DNA of 64,000 bases from Brevundimonas mediterranea (GCF_014196125.1 NZ_JACIDA010000002.1:248001-312000); one strand, 5' to 3'. Counted from the first letter of the stretch, positions 1 to 7,761 are shown. Program-made: numbers and translations. The notes: generated by a model from the sequence alone, not told the origin.

Positions 1-716
1 GTGAGCGGCGCACTCCGCTGACCGGGGGGTATCCGGACAGGCAGATCTGGGCACCCGGAAGTATACCCCTTTCCCATGGGGCCGACTTTTCACTCTGGAC
101 GCTTTCACCCTCCGATGCGGAATACGAGAATTTCTTGACGTGGCTGTCGGAAGAAATTCCCGAGATAACCGAGACCCGTCGAGTTTCAGTTCCTCGGCTT
201 CGCAACGATCTATCGACAGTCGTACTTCTGTCTGTGGGCGACATCGTAGTGCTCCTTGGAGGAGATCTGGAAGAACACCGAGGTAAGCCAGAATTCGGCT
301 GGAGCGCCATCCTCTCCAGCACAGGGCGCCATCAATCTAAGGCCTCTCTATTCAAAATCGCCCATCACGGATCCCTGACTGGTCATCATGATGACATCTG
401 GACGAAACTTCTAGAAAGCGAACCGGTAGCGGTTCTCGCTCCATGGAAGTTAGGCGGAGGGCAATTGCCCAAAAAGTCGGACGTTGAGCGCATTCTTGCT
501 CTTACGCCGCACGCGCATTCTACTGCTACAGTGCACACAAGGGCGGCGAAGCTGCGGGACTCCATCGTCAAAAGAGAAATCAAGGCGACGACGAAATCGT
601 TCAGGAGCGCTGCTCAGATACCCGGAATGGTGCGGTTTCGCCGGAACGTTTCGGCCAGCGCCTGGTCAACCGAGCATTTTGGAGCCGCAGTACCACTAGC
701 GCGTGCTCACGGTTAG
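1..716 (+). CDS. MBL-fold metallo-hydrolase, 3' part (runs off left edge)
   Basis: The reading frame is open from base 3, so the gene begins outside the window; an in-frame TTG at 135 is probably not the start. The visible part resembles the C-terminal half of metallo-beta-lactamase-fold hydrolases of the ComEC/Rec2-like type: hydrophobic strands (VLLSVGDIVVLLGGD), then a FKIAHHGS motif typical of the metal-binding region and an APW segment. The N-terminal HxHxDH motif would lie off-window, so activity cannot be judged. GC content is visibly lower (roughly half) than in the following genes and codon use is more mixed, which suggests horizontal transfer. Substrate unknown. Partners, if any, lie to the left. 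Confidence 0.7.
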   Translation, partial: ERRTPLTGGYPDRQIWAPGSIPLSHGADFSLWTLSPSDAEYENFLTWLSEEIPEITETRRVSVPRLRNDLSTVVLLSVGDIVVLLGGDLEEHRGKPEFGWSAILSSTGRHQSKASLFKIAHHGSLTGHHDDIWTKLLESEPVAVLAPWKLGGGQLPKKSDVERILALTPHAHSTATVHTRAAKLRDSIVKREIKATTKSFRSAAQIPGMVRFRRNVSASAWSTEHFGAAVPLARAHG

Positions 717-1034
717 TCTCGGTTCGGCCGAACGTGATCGAGACGTTTGGACGTGTCTGCAGGCCAAGCCTTACCGACTTCGTCGTCCGCTCGGGAGCGT
801 CAGGGCTGGCATCCCATCCCAATTCTTTAACGAAACCCCCACCTTTTCAACCCCCTACCGCCCGCAAACACCCCTCAATCCATCACGCCCCAAAACCGTG
901 CGACACTTCCCGTCCGGTCTTTGACAACCCAATCCCCCACACCCCCACGCCCCGGCCTCGCCGCGCGCGAAATAGACAAATTAGACGAAATAGACTCTCT
1001 TTTTTTCGCAGTGGATCCGTCTATTTCCCCGGCC
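717..1034. other. Gene-free junction between low-GC gene and dapE
   Basis: I see no convincing gene in these 318 bases. They hold a perfect 12-bp palindrome GTTCGGCCGAAC at 722-733, set inside an outer inverted repeat GTCTCG/CGAGAC (716-744), which may end transcription of the upstream gene. A C-rich, G-poor stretch follows at about 835-960, then the AAATAGAC repeat cluster at 970-1027. This is plausibly the edge of an acquired segment, but no integrase or att duplication is visible. Confidence 0.5.
970..1027. repeat. 9-bp-period direct repeats plus inverted copy (AAATAGAC)
   Basis: AAATAGAC occurs at 970-977 and 988-995, with a variant AATTAGAC at 979-986, giving a 9-bp period. GAAATAGAC (987-995) pairs with GTCTATTTC (1019-1027) across a 23-nt loop containing a T-run. 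It lies just beyond the dapE stop codon, so it could act as a dapE terminator or as a protein-binding repeat. Confidence 0.5.
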
Positions 1035-2222
1035 TCACAACCGCTCGAACACCGTCTCGATCACCCGCCGATAGACCGCCGTCAGGGTCTCCAGCTCCGC
1101 CGTCGGCACCCGTTCGTCGATCTGGTGCATGGTCTGGCCGACCAGGCCCAGCTCCAGCACCGGGCACAGGGCGCGGATGAAGCGGGCGTCGGAGGTGCCG
1201 CCGGTGGTCGAGGCCTCGGGCCGGCGGCCGGCGACGGCCTCGACCGCGTCCTGCACCGCTGCGACGAAGACCCCCGGCTCGGTCAGGAAGGCCTCGCCCG
1301 AACACAGGTGGTCCAGGGTGATCTGCAGCCCGGTCTCGCCCTGGATGGCGCCAGCCTCGCGGTTCAGCCAGTCGATCAGCCCGTCCCCCGTATGGCTGGG
1401 GTTGAAGCGGATGTTCAACCGCGCCTTCGCCTCGGCCGGAATGATGTTGGTCGCCGGATTGCCGATGTCGATAGTAGTGATCTCCAGGTTCGACGGGGGG
1501 AAACCTTCGTATCCGTCGTCCAGCACATGGTCGTTGAGCCGGCTCATCAGCCTGGCGATCACCGGCGCCGGATTGGCCGCCCGTTCCGGATAGGCGACGT
1601 GGCCCTGTTTGCCCGTGACCGTGATCCAGGTGTTCAGCGAGCCGCGCCGCCCGACCTTGATCATGTCGCCCAGGTGCTGCGACGACGACGGTTCCCCCAC
1701 CACGCAGGCGTCGATCACTTCGCCCTCGGCCGCCAGGGTCTCGACCACCCGTTTGGTGCCGTGAAGCGCCGGGCCTTCCTCGTCCCCGGTGATCAGGAAG
1801 GAGAGGGAGCCTTCGGGTTCGCCCTCGGCGATGACCTGGGACACGGCGGCGACCCAGGCGGCGATCCCGCCCTTCATGTCCACGGCGCCGCGTCCGTACA
1901 GGACGCCGTCCTTGACCTCGGCGGTGAAGGGTTGCGACGACCACTGTTCGGACGGCCCGGTCGGCACCACGTCCGTATGGCCGGCGAAGCACAGGTTGGG
2001 CGAGGCGGTCCCGCGCCGCGCGTACAGGTTCTCGATCCGCGCATGGACCCCTTCGCCCCCCGGCCCCTCGAAGGCCAGGCGGCGGCAGTGGAAGCCCAGG
2101 GCCGTCAGATGCCGTTCCAGCACGCCCATCGCCCCCTCATCGGCGGGGGTGACGGACGGAATACGGATCAGGTCGCGGGTCAGTTCGACAGGATCGATCA
2201 CAGGAGTTGATGCGCGGCTCAT
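1035..2222 (-). CDS. dapE: Succinyl-diaminopimelate desuccinylase
   Basis: DapE hydrolyses N-succinyl-LL-2,6-diaminopimelate to LL-diaminopimelate and succinate in the lysine/peptidoglycan precursor pathway; it is a cytosolic dinuclear zinc M20 peptidase-family enzyme. Visible ligands and motifs are His82 (CFAGHTDVV), Asp115 (GAVDMKGG), the GDEEGPA Glu pair near 148-149, a GGTSDARF segment and a late His in GQTMHQIDE. With the ATG at 2222 the product is 395 aa, close to the usual 375-390; the frame stays open further upstream, but that part overlaps the divergent cupin gene. An in-frame ATG seven codons earlier is possible. No other dap genes are nearby. Confidence 0.93.
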   Translation of the reverse strand: MSRASTPVIDPVELTRDLIRIPSVTPADEGAMGVLERHLTALGFHCRRLAFEGPGGEGVHARIENLYARRGTASPNLCFAGHTDVVPTGPSEQWSSQPFTAEVKDGVLYGRGAVDMKGGIAAWVAAVSQVIAEGEPEGSLSFLITGDEEGPALHGTKRVVETLAAEGEVIDACVVGEPSSSQHLGDMIKVGRRGSLNTWITVTGKQGHVAYPERAANPAPVIARLMSRLNDHVLDDGYEGFPPSNLEITTIDIGNPATNIIPAEAKARLNIRFNPSHTGDGLIDWLNREAGAIQGETGLQITLDHLCSGEAFLTEPGVFVAAVQDAVEAVAGRRPEASTTGGTSDARFIRALCPVLELGLVGQTMHQIDERVPTAELETLTAVYRRVIETVFERL

Positions 2223-2264
2223 GCGCCTATGCTTTACGGACATCGCGTCACGGCGAGAAGGCCC

Positions 2265-2741
2265 ATGCCCAAGATCGACATCGACGCCGCGCCCGGAGGC
2301 GACGGCACGACCTATCCGGACGAATTCGCCGGCCCCTGCCTGTCGCGCCGCCGCTGGAAGCTGGGCGATGCGGCGGGCCTGAGCCAGTTCGGCGTCAACC
2401 TGCTGCGCCTGCCCGACGGCGCCTGGTCCAGCCAGCGGCATTGGCACGAAGCCGAGGACGAGTTCGTCATGGTGGTCGAGGGCGAGGTCGTCCTGATCGA
2501 GGACGACGGCGAGACGGTGCTGCGCGCCGGCGACTGCGCCGGCTTCAAGGCCGGCGTCCCCAACGGCCACAGGATCGAGAACCGATCCGGCCGCGAGGCG
2601 GTTCTGCTCGAGGTCGGCACGCGCAGCCCGACCGTAACGGCCTGCGACTACCCCGACATCGACATGGTCCTGCCTGCGGGCGCGGACCGCTACTTCCACC
2701 GCGACGGTTCGCCCTATCCGAAACAGCCCAGACGCACGTGA
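2265..2741 (+). CDS. Cupin-domain protein
   Basis: This 158-aa single-domain cupin has motif 1 as HWH(x)3E (His59, His61, Glu65) followed by the VVEGEVVL strand, and motif 2 as PNGHRIEN. Such small cupins bind a metal and often act on sugars or other small molecules; nothing here fixes the substrate. The ATG at 2265 is chosen because GAGAAGG sits just upstream and the conserved protein starts there; an in-frame ATG at 2229 would add 12 residues. Its TGA overlaps the GTG of the next MFS gene by 4 bp, so the two are probably translationally coupled. Confidence 0.8.
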   Translation: MPKIDIDAAPGGDGTTYPDEFAGPCLSRRRWKLGDAAGLSQFGVNLLRLPDGAWSSQRHWHEAEDEFVMVVEGEVVLIEDDGETVLRAGDCAGFKAGVPNGHRIENRSGREAVLLEVGTRSPTVTACDYPDIDMVLPAGADRYFHRDGSPYPKQPRRT

Positions 2742-3991
2742 CCACAGACTCCCCCGACACCGCCCCCTCCAGTCCCTGGGGCATCCGCGACTTCCGCCTG
2801 CTGTGGTTCGGCCGCGTGGTCGCCGTCCTGGCGATCCAGATCCAGTCCTCGGCCCTGTTGTGGCAGGTCTATGAGATCGCCCGGCGCGACCATCCGATCG
2901 AGCAGGCCAGCCTGTATCTGGGCCTGGTCGGCCTGTGTCAGTTCCTGCCGCTGCTGGCCTTCACCCTGCCGGCCGGGGCCATGGCCGACCGGCGCGATCG
3001 CAAGCGCACGGTGTGGATCTCGATCCTGGTCGAGGCCGCTTGCGCCGGTTCCTTCCTGGCCATGGCCCTGCACGGCAACCCGCCCCTGTGGGGGCTGCTG
3101 GCGGTCGCGGCCCTGTTCGGCGCCGCGCGAGCCTTCCTGGCGCCGGCCAGCCAGGCCTTCCTGCCGATGGTGGTGGGCCGCAAGGCCCTGCCGCCCGCCA
3201 TCGCCGCCCAGTCCATCGCCTTCCAGACCGGCGCCATCGCCGGCCCGGCCCTGGGCGGGGTGATCGTCGGGGTCAATGTGCCCCTGGCCTATGCCGTGTC
3301 CCTGGGCATGTTCCTGCTGGCGGTCGCGGCCTTCATCCTGATTCGCACCAGCGGCAAGCCCGCGCCCCAGGCCAATCCTCTGTCGCCGATCGACTCGGTC
3401 AAGGAGGGGCTGGCCTATGTGTGGAAGACCAAGATCGTCCTGGGCGCCATCTCCCTGGACCTGGTCGTGGTGCTGTTCGCCGGGGTGGCCCTGCTGACGC
3501 CGATCTTCGCGCGCGACATCCTCCACGTCGGCCCCCAGGGGTTCGGCCTGTTGCGGGCTTCGTTCGGGGTCGGCGCCATGGCGGTGGCCATCTATCTGAG
3601 CCGTTACCCCATCGTGCGGCACGGCGGCCGGTGGATGTTTGCGGCGGTGGCGGTGTTCGGCCTGTGCACCCTGACCTTCGGCCTGTCCAAGATCGTCTGG
3701 CTCAGCGCCCTGGCCCTGTTGATCGGCGGCGGCGCCGACATGATCAGCGTCAACATCCGCCAGACCCTGATCCAGCTGGCCACGCCCGACCATATGCGCG
3801 GACGGGTGTCGTCGGTCTCCATGCTGTTCATCGGCGCCTCGAACGAACTGGGCGAGGCCTATTCCGGGGTGATGGTCCGGCTGCTGGGCGCTGTCGGGGC
3901 GGCGGTGTTCGGCGGTTTCGGCGCGCTGGCGGCCACGGGCGCCTGGTCGGCGATGTTCCCCGGGCTGAGGAAGGCGGACAGGCTGACGTGA
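2738..3991 (+). CDS. MFS transporter (enterobactin-exporter-like MFS_3 type)
   Basis: This 417-aa inner-membrane protein has about 12 hydrophobic segments and the MFS loop 2-3 signature ADRRDRKR at the end of the first TM pair. The overall pattern (FRLLWFGRVVAVL at the N terminus, DLVVVLFAGVALLTPIFARDIL mid-protein) resembles the MFS_3/DUF894 group that includes the enterobactin exporter EntS. The substrate is unknown. The GTG start at 2738 overlaps the cupin stop (GTGA), which suggests joint function or expression. A composite palindromic repeat lies immediately downstream. Confidence 0.85.
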   Translation: MTTDSPDTAPSSPWGIRDFRLLWFGRVVAVLAIQIQSSALLWQVYEIARRDHPIEQASLYLGLVGLCQFLPLLAFTLPAGAMADRRDRKRTVWISILVEAACAGSFLAMALHGNPPLWGLLAVAALFGAARAFLAPASQAFLPMVVGRKALPPAIAAQSIAFQTGAIAGPALGGVIVGVNVPLAYAVSLGMFLLAVAAFILIRTSGKPAPQANPLSPIDSVKEGLAYVWKTKIVLGAISLDLVVVLFAGVALLTPIFARDILHVGPQGFGLLRASFGVGAMAVAIYLSRYPIVRHGGRWMFAAVAVFGLCTLTFGLSKIVWLSALALLIGGGADMISVNIRQTLIQLATPDHMRGRVSSVSMLFIGASNELGEAYSGVMVRLLGAVGAAVFGGFGALAATGAWSAMFPGLRKADRLT

Positions 3992-4130
3992 GCTTCTCCC
4001 TCCCCTTCATGGGGAGGGGCGGCGCAGCGCAGCGAAGCCGGGGTGGGGCAGTCAGGACCTCGCTCGCGCCCCTTCGGACCCCACCCTGATCGCTACGCGA
4101 TCGTCCCTCCCCATGAAGGGGAGGGAGAGG
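3992..4130. repeat. Composite intergenic palindromic repeat, copy 1
   Basis: Between the convergent MFS and dcd genes, CTCCCTCCCCTTCATGGGGA near 3996 is mirrored by CCCTCCCCATGAAGGGGAGG near 4104, giving an element of about 135 bp. Inside it GGGGTGGGG and CCCCACCC also pair, and there is a GATCGC/GCGATC arm. The base pattern recurs at 8458-8525, 13400-13568, 17086-17243 and 41841-41868, always between genes. It probably acts as a bidirectional terminator or dispersed REP-like element. Confidence 0.75.
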
Positions 4131-5156
4131 TCACCACACCCTGAAATGCTTCGACAGCTTCAGGCCCTGGTTCTGATAATGGCTGCCGCTTTCGCCATAC
4201 AGGCGGCTGGGGCGTTCGGTCAGGGGTTCGTAGACCAGGCGGGCGACGATCTGGCCGTGTTCCAGCAGGAAGGGGGTGTCGTGGGTGCGGACCTCCAGCA
4301 CGCCTTTCGACCCCGCGCCATGCGCCTCGTCCGTACCGAAGCCGGGGTCGAAGAAGCCGGCGTAGTGGACGCGGAACTCGCCCACCGACGGGTCGATGGG
4401 GGTCATTTCGGCGGCTTGGTCGACCGGGATCTCGACATCGTCGGACGAGGCCAGGATGTAGAACTCGCCCGGATCCAGCAGCAGTTCGCCGCGCCGCAGG
4501 CTCAGCGGCTCCCAGAAGTCGCGCGGGTCATGGCCGTCGATATGGTCCAGATCGACCACCCCCGCATGACGCCGGCCCCGGAAGCCGACGATGTCGCCGC
4601 CCTGAAGATCGACGCCGACCGAGCGGGTCTCCAGCTTGGGCGGATCGCCGGCCTTGAGCCGCAACTGGTTCAGGCGCGTGCCGGGGCGGACCAGGATGGA
4701 GAAGGTCTGGGGCGCGACCTCCAGATAGAGGGGGCCGTCATAACCTTCGGCCACGTCGTCGAAACTGGCGCCCTGATCGGTCAGCAGGCGCACGAAGACG
4801 TCCACCCGGCCGGTCGAGGACTTGGGATTGGCCCGGGCGATCAGGCCCTTGGGCAGGTTCAGCCGCTCCTGAAGGCGCACGATATAGACGCAGCCCTTTT
4901 CCAGAACGACGCCGGCGTCGGTGATCTCGATCCGGTGCATGGCCACGTCGGCGATCCGCTCCTCGACCTTGCGGCGGCCGGGCAGGAAGGAGGCGCGCAC
5001 GCGCCAGGCTTGGTCCGACAGGCGCAGGTCCAGGCTGGCCGGCTGGACCTGGTCGTGATCGAACGGGGTGTCGGACGTGATGGCGCCCGTGGCGATCAGC
5101 GTCTCGATGGACTGGGCGGGCAGGATGCCGGGACGGGGCGCTTGGAAGGAGCTCAT
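4131..5156 (-). CDS. dcd: 2'-deoxycytidine 5'-triphosphate deaminase (long form)
   Basis: This dCTP deaminase converts dCTP to dUTP for dTTP synthesis. At 341 aa it is nearly twice the length of the E. coli enzyme and matches the alphaproteobacterial long form, which appears to contain two dUTPase-like folds in one chain. The first carries the ANPKSSTGR motif and the GPLYLEVAPQ segment with the expected catalytic Glu. The second ends with YQNQGL-type residues near the C terminus, as Dcd proteins do. The ATG at 5156 gives MSSFQAPRPGILP. It is divergent from apaG with 81 bases between. Confidence 0.9.
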   Translation of the reverse strand: MSSFQAPRPGILPAQSIETLIATGAITSDTPFDHDQVQPASLDLRLSDQAWRVRASFLPGRRKVEERIADVAMHRIEITDAGVVLEKGCVYIVRLQERLNLPKGLIARANPKSSTGRVDVFVRLLTDQGASFDDVAEGYDGPLYLEVAPQTFSILVRPGTRLNQLRLKAGDPPKLETRSVGVDLQGGDIVGFRGRRHAGVVDLDHIDGHDPRDFWEPLSLRRGELLLDPGEFYILASSDDVEIPVDQAAEMTPIDPSVGEFRVHYAGFFDPGFGTDEAHGAGSKGVLEVRTHDTPFLLEHGQIVARLVYEPLTERPSRLYGESGSHYQNQGLKLSKHFRVW

Positions 5157-5237
5157 GGCGTCTGTCTCACACGGTTTTCACGACTTGTCTCCAAGTCGCG
5201 CTTGCAGCCCGCGCGCGGCGGGGCGAGCATATAGCCC

Positions 5238-5645
5238 ATGCACGATGGTCCTGCCTATACCGCCGAAACGAACGGCATCCTGATCCGGGTCCGGCCCAGC
5301 TATCTGGCGGGCCAGTCGGACCCCGATGAGGGGCGCTGGGTCTGGGCCTATCAGATCGAGATCGTGAACCTGAGCGGATCTACGGTGCAGCTGATGGCGC
5401 GTCGCTGGACCATCACCGACGGTCACGGCCATGTCGAGGAGGTGCGCGGACCCGGCGTGGTGGGCGAACAGCCGGTGATCGAACCGGGCGGCAGCTACGC
5501 CTACGCCTCGGGCTGTCCGCTGAGCACCGACAGCGGGTCGATGGTCGGGGCCTATTATATGACGGATGCGGACGGGCGCAGTTTCGAGGCGGAGATTCCG
5601 GCGTTTTCGCTGGACACGCCCGATGCGCGGCGGGTGTTGAACTGA
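5238..5645 (+). CDS. apaG: ApaG-domain protein
   Basis: This 135-aa protein matches ApaG across its length: the conserved [20 protein letters not shown] strand region, a [15 protein letters not shown] loop, then GSMVGAYYM and an acidic-hydrophobic C terminus. ApaG folds as a fibronectin-type beta sandwich; its exact role (linked to Co2+/Mg2+ handling and to Ap4A metabolism in enterobacteria) is not settled. The ATG at 5238 follows the bases AGCATATAGCCC without a strong ribosome site. Two hairpins follow the stop codon. Confidence 0.9.
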   Translation: MHDGPAYTAETNGILIRVRPSYLAGQSDPDEGRWVWAYQIEIVNLSGSTVQLMARRWTITDGHGHVEEVRGPGVVGEQPVIEPGGSYAYASGCPLSTDSGSMVGAYYMTDADGRSFEAEIPAFSLDTPDARRVLN

Positions 5646-5659
5646 TCGAAAAGCGGATG

Positions 5660-5735
5660 GGGCTGCGTCAACCCGGATGAACCGCAGCCCCGCCCCCTGA
5701 AGTCTCGCCGGCCGCTTGCGCAGGCCGGCGAGGGG
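5660..5735 (+). terminator. Two hairpins after apaG
   Basis: GGGGCTGCG pairs with CGCAGCCCC across a loop at about 5660-5690, and CTCGCCGGCC pairs with GGCCGGCGAG across GCTTGCGCA at about 5704-5733. Neither is followed by a long T-run. They lie between the convergent apaG and gcrA genes and probably end transcription from one or both sides. Confidence 0.6.
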
Positions 5736-5822
5736 GAAGTCGGCTCCATAAGGAGCATCTTTGACGCGGGGATGACCCGCGCGAAGCGCCGCGCTCAAGT
5801 AGCGCGAAGCGCGATAGCGCCC

Positions 5823-6365
5823 TTAAATATATCTACGCAGACTGCGGGCCAGGTCCGAACCGCTTTCCTTGCTGCCGCGGCGGACTTGCGGCTGGTAGGC
5901 GACGCGGGCGTGTTCGACGCAATAGACGCCTTCCGAGGCGCGGCGGCCGCAGAAGCTGAACTCGCGCGACGACGGGTCGCCGATCGGCCATTTGCACATG
6001 TGCGCGCCCAGGGTCATGACCGTGGCCGTCCCCGGCAGGTCCGGGATCGGGGCGGCCGGGGGCGTCGGCGGGACCGGCTTGGACGAGACGGCTTCCAGGC
6101 GGCGCGGAGCCGAAGGCTGGGGCGCCTGGGCCGGGGTCGCGGCCGCGGCGGCCGGACGCGGGCGGGTGGTGCGGAAGCTGGTCGCGGTGCGCGCCGGCTG
6201 CGACGGAGCGGCCCGGCCCGACAGGCCCAGACGGTGCACCTTGCCGATCACGGCGTTGCGGGTGACCCCGCCGCCCAATTGTTTGGCGATCTGGCTCGCG
6301 GACTGGCCCTCGAGCCAGAGCTTCTTCAGCGCGCCTACGCGGTCGTCGGTCCAGCCTGCGGTCAT
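5823..6365 (-). CDS. gcrA: Cell-cycle regulator GcrA
   Basis: GcrA is a sigma70-associated transcription factor of Caulobacterales that activates promoters carrying CcrM-methylated GANTC sites, controlling S-phase genes including ctrA. The 180-aa product starts WTDDRVGALKKLWLEG, continues through a helix-turn-helix (SASQIAKQLGG, TRNAVIGKVHRLGL) and a proline/alanine-rich linker (about 55-115), and ends with the C-terminal Cys/His domain (HMCKWP, FCGRR, YCVEHA) that contacts RNA polymerase in known GcrA. The upstream region carries an unusual cluster of GANTC sites, so control by the CcrM methylation state is likely. Confidence 0.95.
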   Translation of the reverse strand: MTAGWTDDRVGALKKLWLEGQSASQIAKQLGGGVTRNAVIGKVHRLGLSGRAAPSQPARTATSFRTTRPRPAAAAATPAQAPQPSAPRRLEAVSSKPVPPTPPAAPIPDLPGTATVMTLGAHMCKWPIGDPSSREFSFCGRRASEGVYCVEHARVAYQPQVRRGSKESGSDLARSLRRYI

Positions 6366-6384
6366 GCCACCCTCAGCGAGTTTG

Positions 6385-6572
6385 GATTCAATATCTAGGT
6401 CCAGATTCCCCCTCCGGGGTCTTGACCTACCACTAATCGTAAACCAGCCGTTAAGAGACGCAAGATGTGCGAATCAACCGTCCACAGAAACCAGATATTG
6501 AATCATCGTTAAGGTTAAGACTGGTTCGTCAGGCATGACGCGTGAATCGTGAGTCAGCGAAGGTCACGATTC
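6385..6572. promoter_or_regulatory. Cluster of seven GANTC (CcrM) sites upstream of gcrA
   Basis: GANTC occurs at 6385-6389, 6404-6408, 6471-6475, 6500-6504, 6544-6548, 6551-6555 and 6568-6572. CcrM methylates the adenine of GANTC in alphaproteobacteria, and GcrA reads that mark. The region is the divergent promoter between gcrA and the ABC-2 permease gene. The cluster and the gene identity together suggest autoregulation by methylation state. Confidence 0.7.
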
Positions 6573-6574
6573 AC
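6542..6574. repeat. Perfect 11-bp inverted repeat containing GANTC sites
   Basis: GTGAATCGTGA (6542-6552) and TCACGATTCAC (6564-6574) are exact reverse complements around an 11-nt spacer. Each arm contains a GANTC site and a third begins at 6551. It lies 58 bases upstream of the ABC-2 permease start. It may be a protein-binding site, a hairpin in the mRNA leader or a copy of a dispersed GATTCACG-type repeat. Confidence 0.75.
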
Positions 6575-6631
6575 CAATCACGGGTCACCACGCCCTTGCG
6601 AAGCCACGTCTCAAAGCGCATCTGGCGGCCC

Positions 6632-7462
6632 ATGACCGAGACGCCCGACCTGATCTCCACCCGCCCCGCCGGCCTGCCGCAGCCGCGGCGTTATCCGGGG
6701 GTCAACTGGATCGGGGTGCAGACCCTGTATCTGCGCGAGGTGCGGCGGTTCTGGAAGGTGGGGGCTCAGACGGTGGCGGCGCCGGTGGTGACGACTCTGC
6801 TATATATGCTGGTCTTCGTAGTCGCGCTTCAGGGCGCCCGGCCGCCGCTGCACGGCACGCCCTTCGCCCTGTTCGTGGCGCCCGGCCTGATCATGATGGC
6901 GGTGCTGAACAACGCCTTCGCCAACGCCTCGTCCAGCCTGATCCAGGCCAAGATCATGGGCACAGCCACCGACTTCCTGACCCCGCCCCTCAGCCCGCTG
7001 GAGCTGACCCTGGGCTTCACCCTGGGCGCCGCCACGCGCGGGGCGGTGGTCGGTCTGGTCACGGCCCTGTGCGTCCTGCCGTTCGCGCCGCTCGGCGTGG
7101 CCAATATCTTCGCCATCGTCTGGTTCGCCCTGGCGGCCAGTTTCATCATGGGCATGACCGGGATTCTGGCGGGCCTTTGGAGCGAGAAGTTCGACCATCT
7201 GTCGGCGGTCCAGAACTTCATCGTCATGCCCATGACCTTCCTGTCGGGCACTTTCTATCTGGTCGACAATCTGCCCGAGCCGTTCCGCTCGTTCAGCCGC
7301 TACAATCCCTTCTTCTATCTGATCGACGGCTTCCGCTACGGCTTCATCGGCCATGCCGAGAGCAACCTGACGATCGGCGTGATCGGTTCGGCCGTGCTGA
7401 TGGTCGTCATGGGAGTCGTCTGCTGGCTGGTGTTCCGCTCGGGCTGGCGTCTGAAGAGCTAG
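6632..7462 (+). CDS. ABC-2 type transporter permease
   Basis: This 276-aa integral membrane protein has six predicted segments and the ABC2_membrane pattern: LREVRRFWKVGAQTVAAPVV at the N terminus, FVAPGLIMMAVLNNAFANAS in the middle and the PFFYLIDGFRYGFIG segment near the end. It resembles permeases of the YadH/NodJ type that export polysaccharide or other envelope molecules. The usual ATP-binding partner is not next to it; gcrA is upstream and divergent, and an unrelated regulator pair follows convergently. The ATG at 6632 gives MTETPDLIS; an in-frame GTG lies at 6542, inside the inverted repeat. Confidence 0.85.
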   Translation: MTETPDLISTRPAGLPQPRRYPGVNWIGVQTLYLREVRRFWKVGAQTVAAPVVTTLLYMLVFVVALQGARPPLHGTPFALFVAPGLIMMAVLNNAFANASSSLIQAKIMGTATDFLTPPLSPLELTLGFTLGAATRGAVVGLVTALCVLPFAPLGVANIFAIVWFALAASFIMGMTGILAGLWSEKFDHLSAVQNFIVMPMTFLSGTFYLVDNLPEPFRSFSRYNPFFYLIDGFRYGFIGHAESNLTIGVIGSAVLMVVMGVVCWLVFRSGWRLKS

Positions 7463-7761
7463 CGCGCCGGAAGCAGCCCCGCCATGGCGTCCAGATAGGC
7501 GACGAAGGCGGTCCGGCCCTCTTCGGTCAGCCGGGCCTCGGTCAGGGGCTTGCGGCCGACGAAGCTCTTGGTCACGGCGACGAAGCCCGCCTCCTCCAGC
7601 TTTCGCAGATGGACCGACAGATTGCCGTCGGTCGTCTGCAGCCGGGCCTTCAGCGTATTGAAATCCGCCGCCTCGGCCCCCGACAGATAGGCCATGATGC
7701 CCAGCCGGATCCGCCCGTGGATCACCTCGTCGATCCGGCTGATATCGAAATCATCCGCCAT
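7459..7761 (-). CDS. Winged-helix transcriptional regulator
   Basis: This 100-aa protein has a winged-helix DNA-binding fold of the HTH_27/MarR-like type: IHGRIRLGIMAYLSG, then FNTLKARLQTTDGNLSVHLRKLEEAGFV as recognition region, and a wing at KPLTEARLTEEGR. Its ATG shares one base with the TAA of the upstream membrane gene (TAATG), so the two form a coupled pair. This pairing of small regulator and membrane protein is common in alphaproteobacteria; the ligand is unknown. Its stop lies 4 bases inside the end of the convergent ABC-2 permease gene. Confidence 0.8.
   Translation of the reverse strand: MADDFDISRIDEVIHGRIRLGIMAYLSGAEAADFNTLKARLQTTDGNLSVHLRKLEEAGFVAVTKSFVGRKPLTEARLTEEGRTAFVAYLDAMAGLLPAR

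Noticed and set aside
6420..6525. DnaA box and CtrA box in the gcrA upstream region
   Set aside because: GTCCACAGA and TTAAGGTTAAG resemble parts of these sites but have too many mismatches or wrong spacing.
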